Source of the DNA: UBA12202 sp049595035
GTDB taxonomy: Bacteria; Pseudomonadota; Alphaproteobacteria; Puniceispirillales; UBA1172
Direction: 5' to 3'
Assembly: GCA_049595035.1 (NCBI GenBank)
Contig: JBMYKD010000021.1
Location: forward strand, 1-31,281
Length of the DNA: 31,281 nucleotides
Shown piece by piece: positions 22,262-30,529 of the stretch (position 1 is the first letter of the stretch; every line of letters begins with the position of its first letter). Below the pieces are notes generated by a model that searched no databases, was not told the DNA's origin, and saw only the letters and a list, made by a program, of their open reading frames with translations. A program made the position numbers and the translations under genes.

Positions 22262-23472
22262 TATCGTTCCACCAGTTTGCTGCGATGGTTAAACCAGTTC
22301 ATGAAAATCGACGTCAAGATGGAAAAGGTCAGATACACCACCATCATCATGAAGAACATTTCAATTTCCTTACCCACCTGATTCATTGCAGTCCCTGCAA
22401 AGATGGACACCAGTTCAGGATAGGCAATAGCCACCGCCAATGATGAGTTTTTCGTCAAATTCAGATATTGTGACGTAAGAGGCGGTACAATCACCCGCAT
22501 GGCTTGTGGTATAACAACCAGCCGCAAAGTCTGGGGCTTGCTTAACCCTAATGCGTTCGCGGCTTCGGTTTGCCCCTTATTCACCGCAAGGATGCCCGAC
22601 CGGACAATTTCAGCAATAAAGGCCGCGGTATAGAGCGTCAAGGCGAACCAGACAGCCAGCATTTCAGGGATAACCATAATGGCCGTCGTTTTATCAAAAC
22701 CCTGCTTTAGGATAGGCCCGGTTTCTATAAATGTCGGCTGGCTCCATTCCATGGGAATCCCGACACTGACAAGAATAACCAGAATAGCCGCGGCAAATAT
22801 ACCGCCAGTGATCCGCCACATCGGCAATGGATGGCCGGTCATTAATTGCCTTTTGCGGGATTTCATCCGCATGGCAAAAGCAGCAATAGCCGCAATGAGT
22901 AAGACAATACCAGCATAACCCACACCACTTTGCCAGATCGGGTAAGGCAGGAATAACCCTTCCAGATTGACACTGACCGCACCGGGGATCAGATCAACCT
23001 TGCCCCGTTTATCAGGTAATGCGCGCAAAACCGTGAAATACCAGAAAAACAATTGCAATAGCAGAGGAATATTCCGTAAGAGTTCAATATATACGGTGGC
23101 AAAGCTTCTAAAGATCACGTTATGCGATAACCGCATGATCCCGATCAGGAAGCCGATGATCGTTGCCGCCATGATCCCAAGAACAGCCACCAGAAGCGTA
23201 TTAATAATGCCAATTAAATAAACGTCCCAGTATGTCGACTGCCCGACCTCATAAGAAAAAAGCCATGTGCCAAGGGTCGGTGCTATCTGGAAACCGGCAT
23301 TTTGTGAAAGAAAATCAAATCCGATGGATTTATTCAGTTTATCCAGATTTTGAGAAGTGTTGCTGATCAACCACCAGAAACAGAATACAACAAGCGCCAA
23401 CAGAATCACCTGTATGGCAATTCGCCGGACACGAACATCATTCCATAAACTCGATAAATCAGATAATTGCAT
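22261..23472 (-). CDS. aapQ: General L-amino-acid ABC transporter permease AapQ
   Basis: 403 residues, same layout as AapM. N-terminal region with the Aap-specific '..ISNTSQNLDKLNKSIGFDFLSQNAGFQI', a periplasmic/membrane insert, then the core with 'SVGIPMEWSQP' and 'TEAANALGLSKPQTLRLVVIPQAMRVIVPPLTSQYLNLTKNSSLAVAIAYPEL'. Pairs with AapM in the inner membrane. Separated from aapJ by 105 bp that include a strong stem-loop, and joined to aapM by a one-base overlap. Confidence 0.95.
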   Translation of the reverse strand: MQLSDLSSLWNDVRVRRIAIQVILLALVVFCFWWLISNTSQNLDKLNKSIGFDFLSQNAGFQIAPTLGTWLFSYEVGQSTYWDVYLIGIINTLLVAVLGIMAATIIGFLIGIMRLSHNVIFRSFATVYIELLRNIPLLLQLFFWYFTVLRALPDKRGKVDLIPGAVSVNLEGLFLPYPIWQSGVGYAGIVLLIAAIAAFAMRMKSRKRQLMTGHPLPMWRITGGIFAAAILVILVSVGIPMEWSQPTFIETGPILKQGFDKTTAIMVIPEMLAVWFALTLYTAAFIAEIVRSGILAVNKGQTEAANALGLSKPQTLRLVVIPQAMRVIVPPLTSQYLNLTKNSSLAVAIAYPELVSIFAGTAMNQVGKEIEMFFMMMVVYLTFSILTSIFMNWFNHRSKLVER

Positions 23473-23530
23473 TTTTTCTAACGCCCTTTATCAGATTATT
23501 CTAATGTTCATTACAATCTGCAAGGGAATA

Positions 23531-23563
23531 GAAGCACCCATTTACCAAAGAAATGGATGCTTC
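23531..23563 (-). promoter_or_regulatory. Stem-loop between aapJ and aapQ
   Basis: Arms 23531-23543 and 23551-23563 pair over 13 bp with a 7-base loop. The single mismatch in the plus-strand DNA becomes a G-U pair in the minus-strand transcript, so the RNA stem is unbroken. No T run follows, so it looks like an mRNA-stabilising or partial-termination element that raises aapJ over the permease genes, as known between binding-protein and permease genes. Confidence 0.8.
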
Positions 23564-23577
23564 AATCATGTTATGTA

Positions 23578-24636
23578 TTAGCGAATGGGAGCAGCATACA
23601 GGATGCCACCATTATTCCATAATGCATTAGCACCACGGGCAAGACCAAGTGGAGTTACATGTGCGTCATAGGACTCACCATAATTACCAACAGCCTTGAT
23701 GATATTTGCTGCCCAGTCATTGCTAAGGCCAAGCTCTTCACCAAAATTGCCTTCTTCGCCCAGAAGACGCTTGATGGCGGGATTATCTGATCCCATCATG
23801 CTGCCAACATTGCCTTGTGTCACACCAAGTTCTTCAGCATTGATCATCGCATTAAGTGACCAGCGAACAATGTTGAACCACTCATCGTCGCCCTGACGGA
23901 CAACCGGGCCAAGTGGCTCTTTTGAAATGATTTCAGGAAGCACAACATGTGCATCTGGGTTAGTCAGCTTCGTCCGCTGTGCAGCCAGACCGGAACGGTC
24001 AGTTGTGTAGACGTCACAACGTCCTGCATCATAAGCGGCAACAACCTCATCTGCTTTTTCAAAGGCAACAAGTTCAAAGCTCATGTTATTTGCACGGAAA
24101 TAATCAGTAATGTTGAGTTCTGTTGTTGTACCCGTGTTTGTGCAGATATTAGCACCATCAAGTTCAGTCGCTGATGTAACACCCAGTGTCGCAGGAACCA
24201 TCATGCCCTGACCATCATAATAATTGACGCCGGCAAAGTTAAGGCCGAGCTGGGTATCACGTGTCATCGTCCATGTGGTATTCCGTGAAAGGATATCAAT
24301 TTCACCTGAAGATAACGCGGTGAAACGCTGTTTTGCAGATAATGGCGTAAACCGGACTTTATCAGCATCACCAAAGACAGCAGCGGCAACACCGCGGCAA
24401 AGATCAACATCAATCCCTGTCCAGTTACCATTGTCATCTGCGTTGGAGAATCCGGGAAGCCCCTGGCTCACGCCACACTGGACATAGCCTTTTTCTTTCA
24501 CTGCCGCGAGCGTAGAAGTCGTTGCTTCTTCCATACTTGCTTCTTGCTCAACAGCTTGTTCGTTTGATCCGTTAAGGAAATAGCCTATGCCAAACCCAAT
24601 AACGAGAACGATTACGATAAGTGGCAAATTTCTCAT
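23578..24636 (-). CDS. aapJ: General L-amino-acid ABC transporter, periplasmic binding protein
   Basis: 352 residues from ATG 24636, with AGGAG upstream (the frame runs on to 24681). Family-typical segments are 'VKEKGYVQCGVSQGLPGFSN', 'WTGIDVDLCRGVAAAVFGD', 'RFTALSSGEIDILSRNTTWT', 'DVYTTDRSGLAAQR' and 'ISKEPLGPVVRQGDD', specific to AapJ/BztA broad-range amino-acid binders. The N-terminus (MRNLPLIVIVLVIGFGIGYFL) is strongly hydrophobic, but no AxA-type cleavage site follows; an acidic linker comes next. It may remain as a membrane anchor instead of being released. First gene of aapJQMP. Confidence 0.95.
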   Translation of the reverse strand: MRNLPLIVIVLVIGFGIGYFLNGSNEQAVEQEASMEEATTSTLAAVKEKGYVQCGVSQGLPGFSNADDNGNWTGIDVDLCRGVAAAVFGDADKVRFTPLSAKQRFTALSSGEIDILSRNTTWTMTRDTQLGLNFAGVNYYDGQGMMVPATLGVTSATELDGANICTNTGTTTELNITDYFRANNMSFELVAFEKADEVVAAYDAGRCDVYTTDRSGLAAQRTKLTNPDAHVVLPEIISKEPLGPVVRQGDDEWFNIVRWSLNAMINAEELGVTQGNVGSMMGSDNPAIKRLLGEEGNFGEELGLSNDWAANIIKAVGNYGESYDAHVTPLGLARGANALWNNGGILYAAPIR

Positions 24637-24791
24637 ATTTATCTCCTGCCATATAATTATATTAATCCATAATTGAACCATTAGTTCAGATTAACTTAAC
24701 TCTTATCTATACAATTTGTCTAGTTTAAACGCACTGGGCTAAACATAATGATAGCATTCCGGTTAAATTAGGCATCTCACCAACCGTTCCA

Positions 24792-26000
24792 TCATATCGA
24801 TATAATATTTTGCTCCATGCCATAAGGGTATTTCGTGATATTTTCGGCACCATGTTCGGTGACAACCAGAATATCATGTTCCCTGTATCCACCGCGTCCC
24901 GGTTCATCATCGCCGATAGTGATCATCGGTTCCATAGATACAACCATGCCCGGTTGCAGAACCGTATCGATATCTTCTCGCAATTCTAATCCGGCTTCAC
25001 GCCCATAATAATGAGATAACACCCCAAAGGAATGCCCATAACCAAAGGTGCGACGATCCAGATAACCCAAGTCTTCAAATCGTTTGTTCAATTCCGCTGT
25101 AATACCGCTACAAGTGGCCCCCGGCTTGATCAGGCTAAGCCCGTATTCATGCACATCCAGATTAGCTTGCCACGCCTTTCGGGTATCGGCATCCGGTTCA
25201 CCCAGAAACATTGTGCGTTCCAGTGCTGTATAATATCCGGAAATCATTGGAAAGGTGTTAAGCGATAACAGATCACCTGCCCCAAGCTGTCGACAAGTGA
25301 CCGGATTATGGGCACCATCGGTATTGATACCAGACTGGAACCAAACCCATGTATCCCGCAATTCGCTATCAGGAAAGCGTTCTGCAATCGCCGCTTCCAT
25401 GGCATCACGTCCGGCCATGGCGACATCAATTTCCCGCACATTTTCCTTTATGGCGGCATGGATAGCATAGCCACCAATATCCGCTACTGCTGCACCTGCT
25501 TTAATTAGTGTGATCTCTTCTTCGGATTTGATCATCCGTTCGGTCATGGTATCAGCAGCAATGTCAGTCCATCTTACATCAGGCATAAAACTGGCAAATG
25601 CCTGACGGGTTTGTAATGTAACATGATCATCTTCTATGCCGATATGTTTCGCGGCAGGAAGCAGATCATTTATCGCCCGAAAGTAATTCCCGCGCTGCCA
25701 GTCTGTATAAGTCACATTATCATCAATGGAACGCCGCCAGGGCTGGCCGGCATCAATAGCCGCAGATACGGTCGTACAGGCATCATGGGTGATCACCGCG
25801 GCATATGGCCGACCAAATGCACAATAAAGAAAGCCTGTATAATAGGCCACATTATGCATTGAAGTCAGGATAATCGCATCAATTTCTCTTGCTGCCATTC
25901 GCGCCCTTATCGCTGTCAGGCGACGGCCATATTCATTTTGAGAAAAAGGTAAAGCGTCTTTGGTTCCGTTATGGAAACGATAGAATTGAGGTCTTTTCAT
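24792..26000 (-). CDS. Creatinase (creatine amidinohydrolase)
   Basis: 402 residues, the exact size range of bacterial creatinase. It hydrolyses creatine to sarcosine and urea and has the pita-bread fold shared with aminopeptidase P, without needing the metal site. The match to characterised creatinase runs throughout: 'YYTGFLYCAFGRPYA', 'INTDGAHNPVT' with the catalytic His at 231 (232 in the Pseudomonas enzyme), 'LSLNTFPMISGYYTALERT', 'RTFGYGHSFGVLSHYYGREAGLELREDIDTVL' and 'YREHDILVV'. AGGAG 6 bases before ATG 26000 sets the start, although the frame opens at 26078. It lies 155 bp upstream of aapJ on the same strand. A related dimethylamine/guanidino-type hydrolase is less likely. Confidence 0.9.
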   Translation of the reverse strand: MKRPQFYRFHNGTKDALPFSQNEYGRRLTAIRARMAAREIDAIILTSMHNVAYYTGFLYCAFGRPYAAVITHDACTTVSAAIDAGQPWRRSIDDNVTYTDWQRGNYFRAINDLLPAAKHIGIEDDHVTLQTRQAFASFMPDVRWTDIAADTMTERMIKSEEEITLIKAGAAVADIGGYAIHAAIKENVREIDVAMAGRDAMEAAIAERFPDSELRDTWVWFQSGINTDGAHNPVTCRQLGAGDLLSLNTFPMISGYYTALERTMFLGEPDADTRKAWQANLDVHEYGLSLIKPGATCSGITAELNKRFEDLGYLDRRTFGYGHSFGVLSHYYGREAGLELREDIDTVLQPGMVVSMEPMITIGDDEPGRGGYREHDILVVTEHGAENITKYPYGMEQNIISI

Positions 26001-26039
26001 TTTCAGCTCCTTTGAAACACGGTTTAAAGAAAACATGTT

Positions 26040-26070
26040 CTCAGGAGTGCAGATTCCCCCTACTCCCGAG
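26040..26070 (-). promoter_or_regulatory. Stem-loop in the creatinase mRNA leader
   Basis: On the minus strand, CTCGGGAGT (26070-26062) pairs with ACTCCTGAG (26048-26040), 9 bp including one G-U, around a 13-base G-rich loop. It ends 39 bases before the creatinase ATG. It matches no riboswitch class I recognise; possible leader regulation. Confidence 0.45.
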
Positions 26071-26118
26071 ATGATCATCCCGGCGTACAGGATGTGTTGA
26101 TCAAATCAGAAACAAAGG

Positions 26119-26135
26119 TTGGCGAAAATCGCCAA
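26119..26135 (-). terminator. Possible terminator after sitD
   Basis: TTGGCG / CGCCAA form a 6-bp GC-rich stem with a 5-base loop, 82 bp past the sitD stop. On the minus strand a weak T-rich stretch follows (CCTTTGTTTC). Modest support. Confidence 0.4.
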
Positions 26136-26217
26136 TGAATGACGCCATCATTCGAAGCAGAAATTACTCCTTTGGCATCATGCTTGTAAAGTGGTTATTT
26201 TCCGCGCGGTCCCATTT

Positions 26218-27060
26218 TCAGTGTTCCATCTGGCGCGTCAGTATCTTGATACGCGCCATACGGAAACAGAACGCCATGATAAACCAGAACGTCAGAATAA
26301 GAATCACGGTCGGAGCTGGCGCACTATTGATAAAAAAGCTCAGATATATGCCGATCACCATGGCAGACACAGATATCATCACGGATATCCAGAGCATATA
26401 AGCAAAACGGCGGGTCGTCAGATAGGCAATGGCACCGGGTGCAATCAGTAATCCGATAGCCAGAATCAGACCTGTTGCCGACAGCGTTGCCACAATCCCC
26501 AGTGAGATCATGGTCAAAAGTCCGTAATGCAATATCCCGACCGAAAGCCCGCTCGCTTTCGCCTGCATCGCATCAAAACTATGAAGCATCAGATCTTTCC
26601 ATTTCAGGATCAGAATAAGACTAATAGGAATAGCAATCATTGCTGTCAGAAACAGATCACTGCTATTTACCCCTAGCAGATGTCCAAACAAGATATGATC
26701 CAGATGCAGGTCTGTTTTTATTGATACATAAAGAACAATGCCAACCCCGAACATTCCCGAAAAAACAACACCCATAATTGTATCCTGTTTGACGCGGCTA
26801 TTTGTCGTCAGGAAACCGGTCATCAAGGCACATAACATGCCGGCCAGAAATGCCCCAATCAGCAACGGGAACCCAAAAATATAGGCCAGCACAATACCGG
26901 GCAGAATAGCATGGCTGACAGCATCACCCATCAGCGCCCAGCCTTTCATGACCAGGAAACAGGATAGTAAAGCTGTTGGCACTGCCACAATAATACCAAT
27001 CAGAAACGCTTTCTGCATAAAGCCGAACTGGAATGGTAATATGATATCAACCCACTCCAT
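26218..27060 (-). CDS. sitD: Metal-ion ABC transporter permease SitD
   Basis: 280 residues with about eight membrane helices, ABC-3 (Mn/Zn/Fe) permease family. Family pieces are 'CFLVMKGWALMGDAVSHAILPGIVLAYI', 'DTIMGVVFSGMFGVGIVLYVSI' and 'TGLILAIGLLIAPGAIAYLTTRRF'. Second permease of the importer; its ATG overlaps the sitC stop by one base (TGATG). Sequence cannot fix the metal; the SitABCD resemblance suggests Mn2+ and possibly Fe2+. Confidence 0.88.
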   Translation of the reverse strand: MEWVDIILPFQFGFMQKAFLIGIIVAVPTALLSCFLVMKGWALMGDAVSHAILPGIVLAYIFGFPLLIGAFLAGMLCALMTGFLTTNSRVKQDTIMGVVFSGMFGVGIVLYVSIKTDLHLDHILFGHLLGVNSSDLFLTAMIAIPISLILILKWKDLMLHSFDAMQAKASGLSVGILHYGLLTMISLGIVATLSATGLILAIGLLIAPGAIAYLTTRRFAYMLWISVMISVSAMVIGIYLSFFINSAPAPTVILILTFWFIMAFCFRMARIKILTRQMEH

Positions 27061-27920
27061 CAGGCAGAACCTTGATAGATCATCTCAGCACGTGCCTTAC
27101 GGCGGCTGGCAATCAGGCCATATTTTGGGGCGGCTATAAAGGTGACCAGAAACATAACCAGTTGAAGGGTAACAATCACCCCGCCAGTGGCTCCGTCCAG
27201 AAAATAGCTGATATATGTACCAAGAACACTGGATAACACCCCGATGAAAACCGATAGCATTATCAACCGTGGGAACCGGTCACAAATCAGATAAGCGGTT
27301 GCCCCCGGCGTGATAACTAGGGCTATCACCAGAAAGGCGCCGACCGTTTTCATTGCGGCAACAACCGACGCCGATAAAAGCATAAAAAACAGCAATTTTA
27401 GTCGCGTTGGATTAAGCCCCACACTTCGCGCATGCTCTTCGTCAAAAAAGGTCACCATCAGGTCTTTCCATCTAAAGATCAAGATCGAAATAGCCACTAA
27501 TGAGATTAACAGAAGCTGAACCGTATCCTCAGGAGTAACCGACAGGATATTGCCAAAGACAATCGTCTTGATAGATACCGACATCGGCCATAGCGATATC
27601 AGGAAAAGACCAAGGCCAAAGAATGAGGTGAAAATAATCCCTATAATCGTATCAATTTTTAACCCTGACCGTTCCGACAGAAAAAGCATTGCCAAGGCCG
27701 CCAGTCCGCCCGCCAGAAAGGCCCCAAGCGCAAAAGGCAAGCCCAGCATATAAGCACCTGCCACCCCCGGAACAACCGAATGGGATAAGGCATCGCCGAT
27801 TAATGACCATCCTTTCAACATCAGATAGGCAGAAAGAAAGGCACACACCCCCCCGACAAGCCCGGCCATCAGCATAGCATTATTCATATAGTCATAGGAA
27901 AATGGTTCAAGCAAAATCAC
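27060..27920 (-). CDS. sitC: Metal-ion ABC transporter permease SitC
   Basis: 286 residues, same family as the neighbouring permease: 'LMLKGWSLIGDALSHSVVPGVAGAYM', 'KIDTIIGIIFTSFFGLGLFLISL', 'FLVIALVITPGATAYLICDRF'. Starts with GTG at 27920, overlapping the sitB stop (GTGA), so translation is coupled. A basic cytoplasmic tail ends the protein. The two permeases are probably the two halves of the membrane channel. Confidence 0.88.
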   Translation of the reverse strand: MILLEPFSYDYMNNAMLMAGLVGGVCAFLSAYLMLKGWSLIGDALSHSVVPGVAGAYMLGLPFALGAFLAGGLAALAMLFLSERSGLKIDTIIGIIFTSFFGLGLFLISLWPMSVSIKTIVFGNILSVTPEDTVQLLLISLVAISILIFRWKDLMVTFFDEEHARSVGLNPTRLKLLFFMLLSASVVAAMKTVGAFLVIALVITPGATAYLICDRFPRLIMLSVFIGVLSSVLGTYISYFLDGATGGVIVTLQLVMFLVTFIAAPKYGLIASRRKARAEMIYQGSA

Positions 27921-28834
27921 TTGGACTTCCCTTCCTTGGTTTTGGTTTTACCATCATACTGCACCAGCGGACGTTCATCGTCGGTCAGAATAGTAACAGC
28001 CCGGCTATCGCTATCTTCGTGCAGGGTTTTGCCGCTAAGCGTGAAATACCGTAAGACCCCGCCAAAAGCCTGTTGCAGGTTTTCCTGAGTAAATGTGGTT
28101 TCGGTTTCCCCATAACTCAATATTGTACCCTTGATCAGTATGGTACGGTCACAAAACTCTGGCACTGATCCCAGATTATGTGTTGATACAAGGATAATCC
28201 GGCCTTCTTCACGCAAATCCAGCATCAATTTGATAATCTGTTCTTCGGTATGGACATCAACACCGGTAAATGGTTCATCCAGCAGAATAACATGCCCGTT
28301 CTGGGCGATGGCTCTTGCCAGAAAAACACGCTTCCGCTGTCCTCCTGACAACTCCCCTATCTGGCGATAGCGATAATCCTGCATATTGACCCGTTGTAAT
28401 GCCTGCTCAACGGCTTCATGATCAGCCTTTCTGGGTATCCGCAAAAACCCCATATGGCCAAACCGCCCCATCATCACAACATCTTCGACCAGAACCGGAA
28501 AGGTCCAGTCCACCTGTTCTGTTTGTGGCACATAGGAAATCAGATTTTCCTTTAATGCCTCGGATACGGTTCTGCCCATGATGCTAATGCTGCCGCGGGA
28601 TAGTTTCGTGAAACCCATCATGGCCTTGAACAAGGTGGATTTTCCAGCACCATTAATGCCAACCAGTCCACAAACAGTGCCTTGGGGCAAGATAAAACTG
28701 GCATCCCATAACGCTTTATGCCCGTTCGGATAGATTACCGAAACGTTATGCGCCTTGATACCTTCATTTTGTTTTTCAGTCAGATTTCTAATCACGGTGC
28801 TATGGTTTCTGTGTTCCGGCCAATGCCACATCAA
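27917..28834 (-). CDS. sitB: Metal-ion ABC transporter ATP-binding protein SitB
   Basis: 305 residues from ATG 28834, overlapping sitA by 35 bases; a GTG at 28795, just after the sitA stop, is an alternative that would remove 13 residues. Walker A GINGAGKST (59-67), signature LSGGQRKRVFLARAI, Walker B VILLDEPFTGVD and switch His STHNLGSVPEFCDRTILIKG are all present, in the MntB/ZnuC/SitB style. An extended acidic/basic tail (about 265-305) goes beyond the ATPase domain, as in SitB proteins. Confidence 0.88.
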   Translation of the reverse strand: MMWHWPEHRNHSTVIRNLTEKQNEGIKAHNVSVIYPNGHKALWDASFILPQGTVCGLVGINGAGKSTLFKAMMGFTKLSRGSISIMGRTVSEALKENLISYVPQTEQVDWTFPVLVEDVVMMGRFGHMGFLRIPRKADHEAVEQALQRVNMQDYRYRQIGELSGGQRKRVFLARAIAQNGHVILLDEPFTGVDVHTEEQIIKLMLDLREEGRIILVSTHNLGSVPEFCDRTILIKGTILSYGETETTFTQENLQQAFGGVLRYFTLSGKTLHEDSDSRAVTILTDDERPLVQYDGKTKTKEGKSK

Positions 28835-29726
28835 TCGCCTGTTTGATGCTATTTACATTAACCGCAATTAAATCTTCGTAATGGGGGACGGGGCCATCTT
28901 CGGCACTCAGGCTGTCAACATATAAAACCCCGCCGTAATGTATGCCTGTTTCTCTGGCAACCTGTTCTGCTGGTGCGGTATTGACCGTGCTTTCACAAAA
29001 TATAACCGGAATATCATGTATGCGTATCTGATCAATCACTCGGCGAACCTGTTGCGGGGTTGCCTGACTATCAGCATTAATAGGCCATAAATATAATTCC
29101 CGCATCCCCAGATCGGCGGCCAGATAACTAAACGCTCCTTCACAGGTGACTAACCATCGGGCATGTTCTGGCAAGGCTGCAATTTCTGCTTTCAGTGGCA
29201 AAACCCGTGCTGATAATCTGGCCTTATATTGGCTGGCATTAGTCATATATTGCGTCTTATTTTGCGGATCAATATCCGATAGCGCAGCAGCAATATTATC
29301 AATATAAATATAGGCGTTTTCCAGACCCATCCAAGCATGTGGATTGGCTTTGCCTTCATAAACGCCAGCATCAATGGCAATCGGGGCTATGCCTGTACTA
29401 ATCCGGACCGTTGGGATATCACCCAGTTGTTGCAGAAACTGATCCATCCATTGTTCCAGATTGAACCCATTATAGATGATCAGGTCAGCATCAACGGCCT
29501 GAACCAGGTCTTGCGGTGTTGGCTGATAGCCATGTATTTCCGCCCCCGGACGGGTAATGGATACCACATCAGCATAAGTCCCTGCCACTTGGCGGGTCAT
29601 ATCAGCCAGAATGGTAAAGCTGGTAACGACCTTAATCCGTTCAGCTGAAGCCAGACCAGCCATAAAAAGGCCGGATAGCATGGTGGCCAGAATAAAAAAT
29701 CGCTTTAAGATATGATAAGACAACAT
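28800..29726 (-). CDS. sitA: Metal-ion ABC transporter, periplasmic binding protein SitA
   Basis: 308 residues, cluster A-I (PsaA/TroA/SitA) binding protein. Signal peptide (residues 1-28, ending LASAE). Four metal ligands can be placed: His in 'RPGAEIHGYQPTP', His in 'ANPHAWMGLEN', Glu in 'CEGAFSYLA' and Asp in 'LYVDSLS', with the His/His/Glu/Asp set typical of Mn/Fe binders. It lacks the long His-rich loop usual in ZnuA zinc binders, which supports Mn or Fe over Zn. First gene of sitABCD; a 24-bp dyad lies 38 bases before the ATG. Confidence 0.9.
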   Translation of the reverse strand: MLSYHILKRFFILATMLSGLFMAGLASAERIKVVTSFTILADMTRQVAGTYADVVSITRPGAEIHGYQPTPQDLVQAVDADLIIYNGFNLEQWMDQFLQQLGDIPTVRISTGIAPIAIDAGVYEGKANPHAWMGLENAYIYIDNIAAALSDIDPQNKTQYMTNASQYKARLSARVLPLKAEIAALPEHARWLVTCEGAFSYLAADLGMRELYLWPINADSQATPQQVRRVIDQIRIHDIPVIFCESTVNTAPAEQVARETGIHYGGVLYVDSLSAEDGPVPHYEDLIAVNVNSIKQAIDVALAGTQKP

Positions 29727-29763
29727 GGGATGACATTTATGCTTCAGTTTTTGCCAATTATTG

Positions 29764-29787
29764 AAAAGTTAGCACATACTAACTTTT
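29764..29787. promoter_or_regulatory. Operator-like dyad upstream of sitA
   Basis: AAAAGTTAG (29764-29772) and CTAACTTTT (29779-29787) are perfect inverted repeats around a 6-base spacer. On the minus strand it overlaps a plausible promoter (TTGCAA, 16 bases, TAACTT), so a bound repressor would block sitA. A Mn/Fe regulator of the MntR or Fur/Mur type is the natural candidate, but the box is not a textbook match to any I can name. Confidence 0.6.
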
Positions 29788-29908
29788 TTGCAAGACACTA
29801 GACGCAAGTAATATTTCTGCCATCAAATAGCAATGGTCGGGCATTCGTGTTATCCATTAAAATCAATAACGTGCTAGCTCTGACTCCTTTTAACTGGAAA
29901 AGAATATC

Positions 29909-30529
29909 ATGCTTGCTTTCATAAACGGGTTCGGACTTGGCTTTTCTCTTATTCTTGCCATCGGGGCACAGAATAGCTTTGTGCTTAAACAGGGATTGTG
30001 GCAGCAACATGTAACGTTATCTGTCCTATTTTGCGCCTGTTCGGATGCCTTATTAATTGCCGCTGGCGTTGGCGGTATGGCTGTCGCGGTTCAGGCCATC
30101 ATGGCAGATTATCAGTATATTCTGGCTATTGTTGCTTCTTCATGGCTGTTCAGTTACGCAATTATGCATTTCATATCTGCGTGGCGTGGTGTTTATGATC
30201 TGGATGATATGGCCTCTGCGCCATCGCGAATGTCATGGCAAAAATCTCTCACAACACTTGCAATACTGACCTATGTTAACCCCCATGTTTATCTGGATAC
30301 CGTGATCCTGATTGGCAGTTTTTCCATAGCCTATGACGTGATCGGCAAATGGCATTTTGCCCTTGGTGCTATGACAGCTAGTTTTGTATTTTTTGCATCA
30401 CTTGGATATGGTGCCAGATATTGTTCCCGCTTTATGACAAGCCGTCGTCACTGGCGTGTGCTGGATATTATCATCGGGATTATCATGCTGGCCATATCAG
30501 CCAAGCTGTTAATGTTGTTTTTTAGCTAG
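29909..30529 (+). CDS. LysE/ArgO-family amino-acid exporter
   Basis: 206 residues, about six membrane helices. The family motifs are clear: 'LGFSLILAIGAQNSFVLKQGLWQQHV' at the N-terminus, 'FCACSDALLIAAGVGG', and 'LAILTYVNPHVYLDTVILIGSFS' in the middle. ArgO/LysE proteins export lysine/arginine and are usually controlled by a LysR-type ArgP/LysG; none is adjacent here. It is divergent from sitA with a 182-bp spacer and convergent with the oxidoreductase gene, overlapping it by four bases. Confidence 0.9.
   Translation: MLAFINGFGLGFSLILAIGAQNSFVLKQGLWQQHVTLSVLFCACSDALLIAAGVGGMAVAVQAIMADYQYILAIVASSWLFSYAIMHFISAWRGVYDLDDMASAPSRMSWQKSLTTLAILTYVNPHVYLDTVILIGSFSIAYDVIGKWHFALGAMTASFVFFASLGYGARYCSRFMTSRRHWRVLDIIIGIIMLAISAKLLMLFFS

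Noticed and set aside
24674..24688. TGAAC-N5-GTTCA dyad before aapJ as an operator
   Set aside because: Short arms in AT-rich DNA; not distinguishable from chance without comparison to relatives.
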